This document shows positions 61,985 through 64,000 of a stretch of DNA of 64,000 bases, piece after piece. The notes under the pieces were generated by a model. It searched no databases and had not been told where the DNA came from. It was given only the letters and a program-made list of their open reading frames with translations. This DNA is from Actinoplanes subtropicus (GTDB lineage: Bacteria; Actinomycetota; Actinomycetes; Mycobacteriales; Micromonosporaceae), in contig NZ_JOJL01000020.1 of assembly GCF_000721705.1 (NCBI RefSeq), positions 1 to 64,000 on the forward strand, in the 5' to 3' direction. Made by a program: the position numbers and the translations under genes. Every line of letters begins with the position of its first letter. The first letter of the stretch is position 1.

Positions 61985-62626
61985 TTAGACGGTACGGAAC
62001 TGGGCGCGTGCCCGGGCGGCGAGCTCCCGCGTGGCGGCCGAGGTGACCCAGGCGGCCCGCTTCGCGAACACCCGGCGGGCCGCGTGCAGGCCGGCCATCT
62101 GGCCCAGGCGGTAGCCGAGCTTCATCATCACGCCGGTCAGCGGCCGGTCGCACACCTCGGTGAACAGGCGGCTGGCCCGCTCGCGGCCGGCGGCGACGCC
62201 GAGGGCCGTGCGGGCACTCTCGGCGCCCTTGTGCACGCGCTGCAGCACCAGCAGGTCGGCGGCGCGCTCGGGGGCGGCCGGGTCGAGACCGTACGCGGCG
62301 GCGATGTGCAGCACCATCCGCGACTGGGTCCAGGCCAGCACGCCGACGTCGAGCACCGCGGCCGGCAGCCCGGTGGCGCCGGAGACACTCCCGGAGATGC
62401 GGGCCAGCGTGGTGAAGCGGCGCACCGCCGCGGCGGCGAGGGCATCGCCGGTGATGCGCGGATTGTCCAGGCGGCAGCGCGCGGCCCAGGAGGCGGCTTC
62501 CGGCCCGAGACGACGCACCGCGTCCAGGGCCAGGTGTTCGGGCGCATACTGCGGATCTGACTTCATGCGTGACCAGAGCGGCCCGAGGGGCGCGACGGTC
62601 TCGGGGAGCGTGGCGGCTTCGCTCAT
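61985..62626 (-). CDS. EcsC-family protein
   Basis: This 213-residue protein resembles the EcsC family: ARISGSVSGATGLPAAVLDV and LAWTQSRMVLHIAAAYGLDP, amphipathic helical segments that may lie on the membrane, and a terminal helix-rich part. In Bacillus EcsC is encoded with an ABC transporter; the biochemical role is unknown. The gene stands alone here, 64 bases upstream of the lipoprotein gene on the same strand. The 192 bases at 62627-62818, up to the PAC2 start, show only promoter space. Confidence 0.8.
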   Translation of the reverse strand: MSEAATLPETVAPLGPLWSRMKSDPQYAPEHLALDAVRRLGPEAASWAARCRLDNPRITGDALAAAAVRRFTTLARISGSVSGATGLPAAVLDVGVLAWTQSRMVLHIAAAYGLDPAAPERAADLLVLQRVHKGAESARTALGVAAGRERASRLFTEVCDRPLTGVMMKLGYRLGQMAGLHAARRVFAKRAAWVTSAATRELAARARAQFRTV

Positions 62627-62818
62627 TCCGATCTCTCCGTTGGGGGGTGGGAAGGATCCGGAGACTCCATTGTGCCGTGCACATGCACGTGCACGCGAGG
62701 GGTGAAGATCGGTTGTATCCGGGCTGAGACCTAGATCGCATCCGCCGCCGCCGGAATGAAGCCCGGCTCTACGTTGTTACCAGCAGTTACCCGCCTTTCT
62801 GCACAGGAGGTCCTCGAC

Positions 62819-63724
62819 GTGCTCGATCCGACGGAGCTCTACGAGCTGGCCGACGACCTGCCGGCCCTGGACGAGCCGGTGCTCGTGCAGGCGCTCACCG
62901 GGTTCGTCGACGCGGGCAGCGCCATCCAGCTGTTCCGCGAAAACGTGCTGGACACCCTGGAGACCAGGGTCGTCGCGACCTTCGACCTCGACCAGCTGCT
63001 CGACTACCGCTCCCGCCGCCCTCCGATGATCTTCATGGAGGACCACTGGGAGTCCTACGAGGCGCCCAGCCTCGCCCTGCACCTCGTCCGCGACCAGCTC
63101 GGCAAGGAGTTCCTGATGCTCGCCGGCCCCGAGCCGGACCTGCAGTGGGAAAGGTTCATCGCCGCGGTCTCCGGGCTGATCGAGCGGTTCGGCGTGAAGC
63201 TGACGGTCGGGCTGAACGCGATCCCGATGGCCGTGCCGCACACCCGGCCGGTCAGCGTCACCGCGCACGCCACCGACCAGCGCCTGCTCGGCGACCGCGA
63301 GTCCTGGCTGCAGCGGGTGCAGGTGCCGGCGAGTGTCGGGAATCTGCTCGAGTTCCGCCTGGGCGAGCAGGGCAAGGACGCGATGGGGTACGCGGCGCAC
63401 GTCCCGCACTACCTGGCCCAGACCAACTACCCGGCGGCGGCCGAGCTGCTCACCGACTCGGTCTCGGGCAGCACCGGCCTGGCCCTGCCCACCGGGGCGC
63501 TGCGCAAGGCCGCGGAGCTGGTCCGCGCCGATGTGGACAAGCAGATCGCCGACGACGAGCAGGCCGCCCGCCTGGTGAGCTCGCTGGAGGCGCAGTACGA
63601 CGCGTTCCTGCGCGGCCGGGAGAACAACCTGCTGGCCGAGTCGGACACGCCGCTGCCTACCGCGGAGGAGCTGGGGGCCGAGCTGGAGCGCTTCCTGGCC
63701 GAGCAGAGCCGCGACGACTCCTGA
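62819..63724 (+). CDS. PAC2-family protein
   Basis: This 301-residue protein belongs to the PAC2 (proteasome assembly chaperone 2-like) family of actinobacteria. It has ALTGFVDAGSAIQLFRENVL, VATFDLDQLLDYRSRRPPM, GLNAIPMAVPHTRPVSVTAHA, the VPASVGNLLEFRLG strand and HVPHYLAQTNYPAAA. Actinobacteria have a 20S proteasome, but the direct role of PAC2 in assembly is not established. I chose the GTG at 62819 because AGGAGG lies 8 bases upstream; an ATG at 62756 would add 21 residues without conserved character. Confidence 0.85.
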   Translation: MLDPTELYELADDLPALDEPVLVQALTGFVDAGSAIQLFRENVLDTLETRVVATFDLDQLLDYRSRRPPMIFMEDHWESYEAPSLALHLVRDQLGKEFLMLAGPEPDLQWERFIAAVSGLIERFGVKLTVGLNAIPMAVPHTRPVSVTAHATDQRLLGDRESWLQRVQVPASVGNLLEFRLGEQGKDAMGYAAHVPHYLAQTNYPAAAELLTDSVSGSTGLALPTGALRKAAELVRADVDKQIADDEQAARLVSSLEAQYDAFLRGRENNLLAESDTPLPTAEELGAELERFLAEQSRDDS

Positions 63725-64000
63725 GCAGGAAGTCGAGGACCACCTGGATCTCCCGATCCCAGTAGGGCCATTCGTGCCCGCCGGGGCCGAAGTCGGCGTC
63801 GAGCTCCACGCCGGCCGCGGCGCACGCGGCGACGAAGCGTTCGTTCTGCTTGACCAGGTGGTCCTCGGTGCCGCAGCGCAGCATCAGCCGCGGCAGGGTC
63901 GCCGGGTCCGCCTCCTTGACCAGGTGCATCAGGTCCTCGTCGCCGCCCGCGACCTTGCGGTCGGGGAAGACCCGGGCGACCAGGGCACGAATGTGCGGCC
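63657..64000 (-). CDS. alpha/beta-hydrolase esterase, C-terminal part (cut by window edge)
   Basis: The open frame enters from beyond 64000 and ends at 63657. The visible 114 codons include LPRLMLRCGTEDHLVKQNER, with the acidic triad residue, and FGPGGHEWPYWDREIQ, with the His of the triad (GGHEW), as in S-formylglutathione-hydrolase/FrmB-type esterases. The nucleophile lies outside the window. A final Arg/Pro-rich tail overlaps the end of the convergent PAC2 gene by 68 bases, an unusually long tail overlap, so a small frameshift near the end is possible. Confidence 0.8.
   Translation of the reverse strand, partial: PHIRALVARVFPDRKVAGGDEDLMHLVKEADPATLPRLMLRCGTEDHLVKQNERFVAACAAAGVELDADFGPGGHEWPYWDREIQVVLDFLLRSRRGSARPGSAPARPPAPPR

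Overview
The window is 64 kb of very GC-rich chromosome, densely coded on both strands, with frequent GTG and some TTG starts and many stop/start overlaps (GTGA, ATGA, TGATG). These traits, together with a PAC2 proteasome-assembly factor, trehalose genes, a GlnX/GlnH-type pair, a CebR-type operator and a methyl-accepting chemotaxis protein, point to a mycelial actinomycete. A motile member of the Micromonosporaceae such as Actinoplanes is my best guess, as an inference without any search. I see no rRNA, tRNA, CRISPR array, integrase or transposase.

Layout. 0.1-3.9 kb: a NarL/DesK-type two-component pair, divergent from a secreted GH5 cellulase that carries a recently duplicated N-terminal domain and has a CebR-like operator upstream. 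4.0-8.2 kb: an HTH/Clp-N gene pair behind two matching palindromes, small hypothetical genes and two gene remnants. 8.2-22.3 kb: accessory metabolism and regulation (an alpha/beta hydrolase without its serine, MarR-pirin, a sugar-binding lipoprotein coupled to a chemoreceptor, M29 aminopeptidase, phospholipase D, MarR-SDR with a long shared palindrome, methyltransferase). 23.1-36.7 kb: purine catabolism in two arms, allantoinase-allantoicase on + and OHCU decarboxylase, HIU hydrolase, uricase, 8-oxoguanine deaminase, malate synthase and an aldolase-like protein on -. Between the arms lies an insert of unrelated genes and remnants. 36.8-45.1 kb: an HrpB helicase with two in-frame minisatellites, a GGDEF/EAL protein, and a PP2C phosphatase / membrane protein / GlnH-like sensor group. 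45.2-51.3 kb: the glgX-treY-treZ operon. 52.4-56.2 kb: cation antiporters and a UBP zinc finger. 56.3-61.3 kb: five overlapping genes for a thiolase-type condensing enzyme, glycosyltransferase, adenylating enzyme, P450 and NAD(P)-dependent reductase. 61.3-64 kb: a lipoprotein, an EcsC protein, PAC2 and a partial esterase.

How the parts work together. The purine genes form a nearly complete route: 8-oxoguanine to urate, 5-hydroxyisourate, OHCU, allantoin, allantoate, ureidoglycolate, and glyoxylate entering malate. The Tre genes convert glycogen-type glucan to trehalose. The 56-61 kb operon resembles the OleA/OleC/OleD logic of long-chain olefin or beta-lactone synthesis, but has no OleB in the window and has a P450 and a glycosyltransferase added. 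It is the best candidate here for an undescribed pathway. Several remnants (at 6.5, 7.0, 22.3, 30.6 and 52.5 kb) look like genes that lost internal or terminal blocks rather than being hit by insertion sequences.
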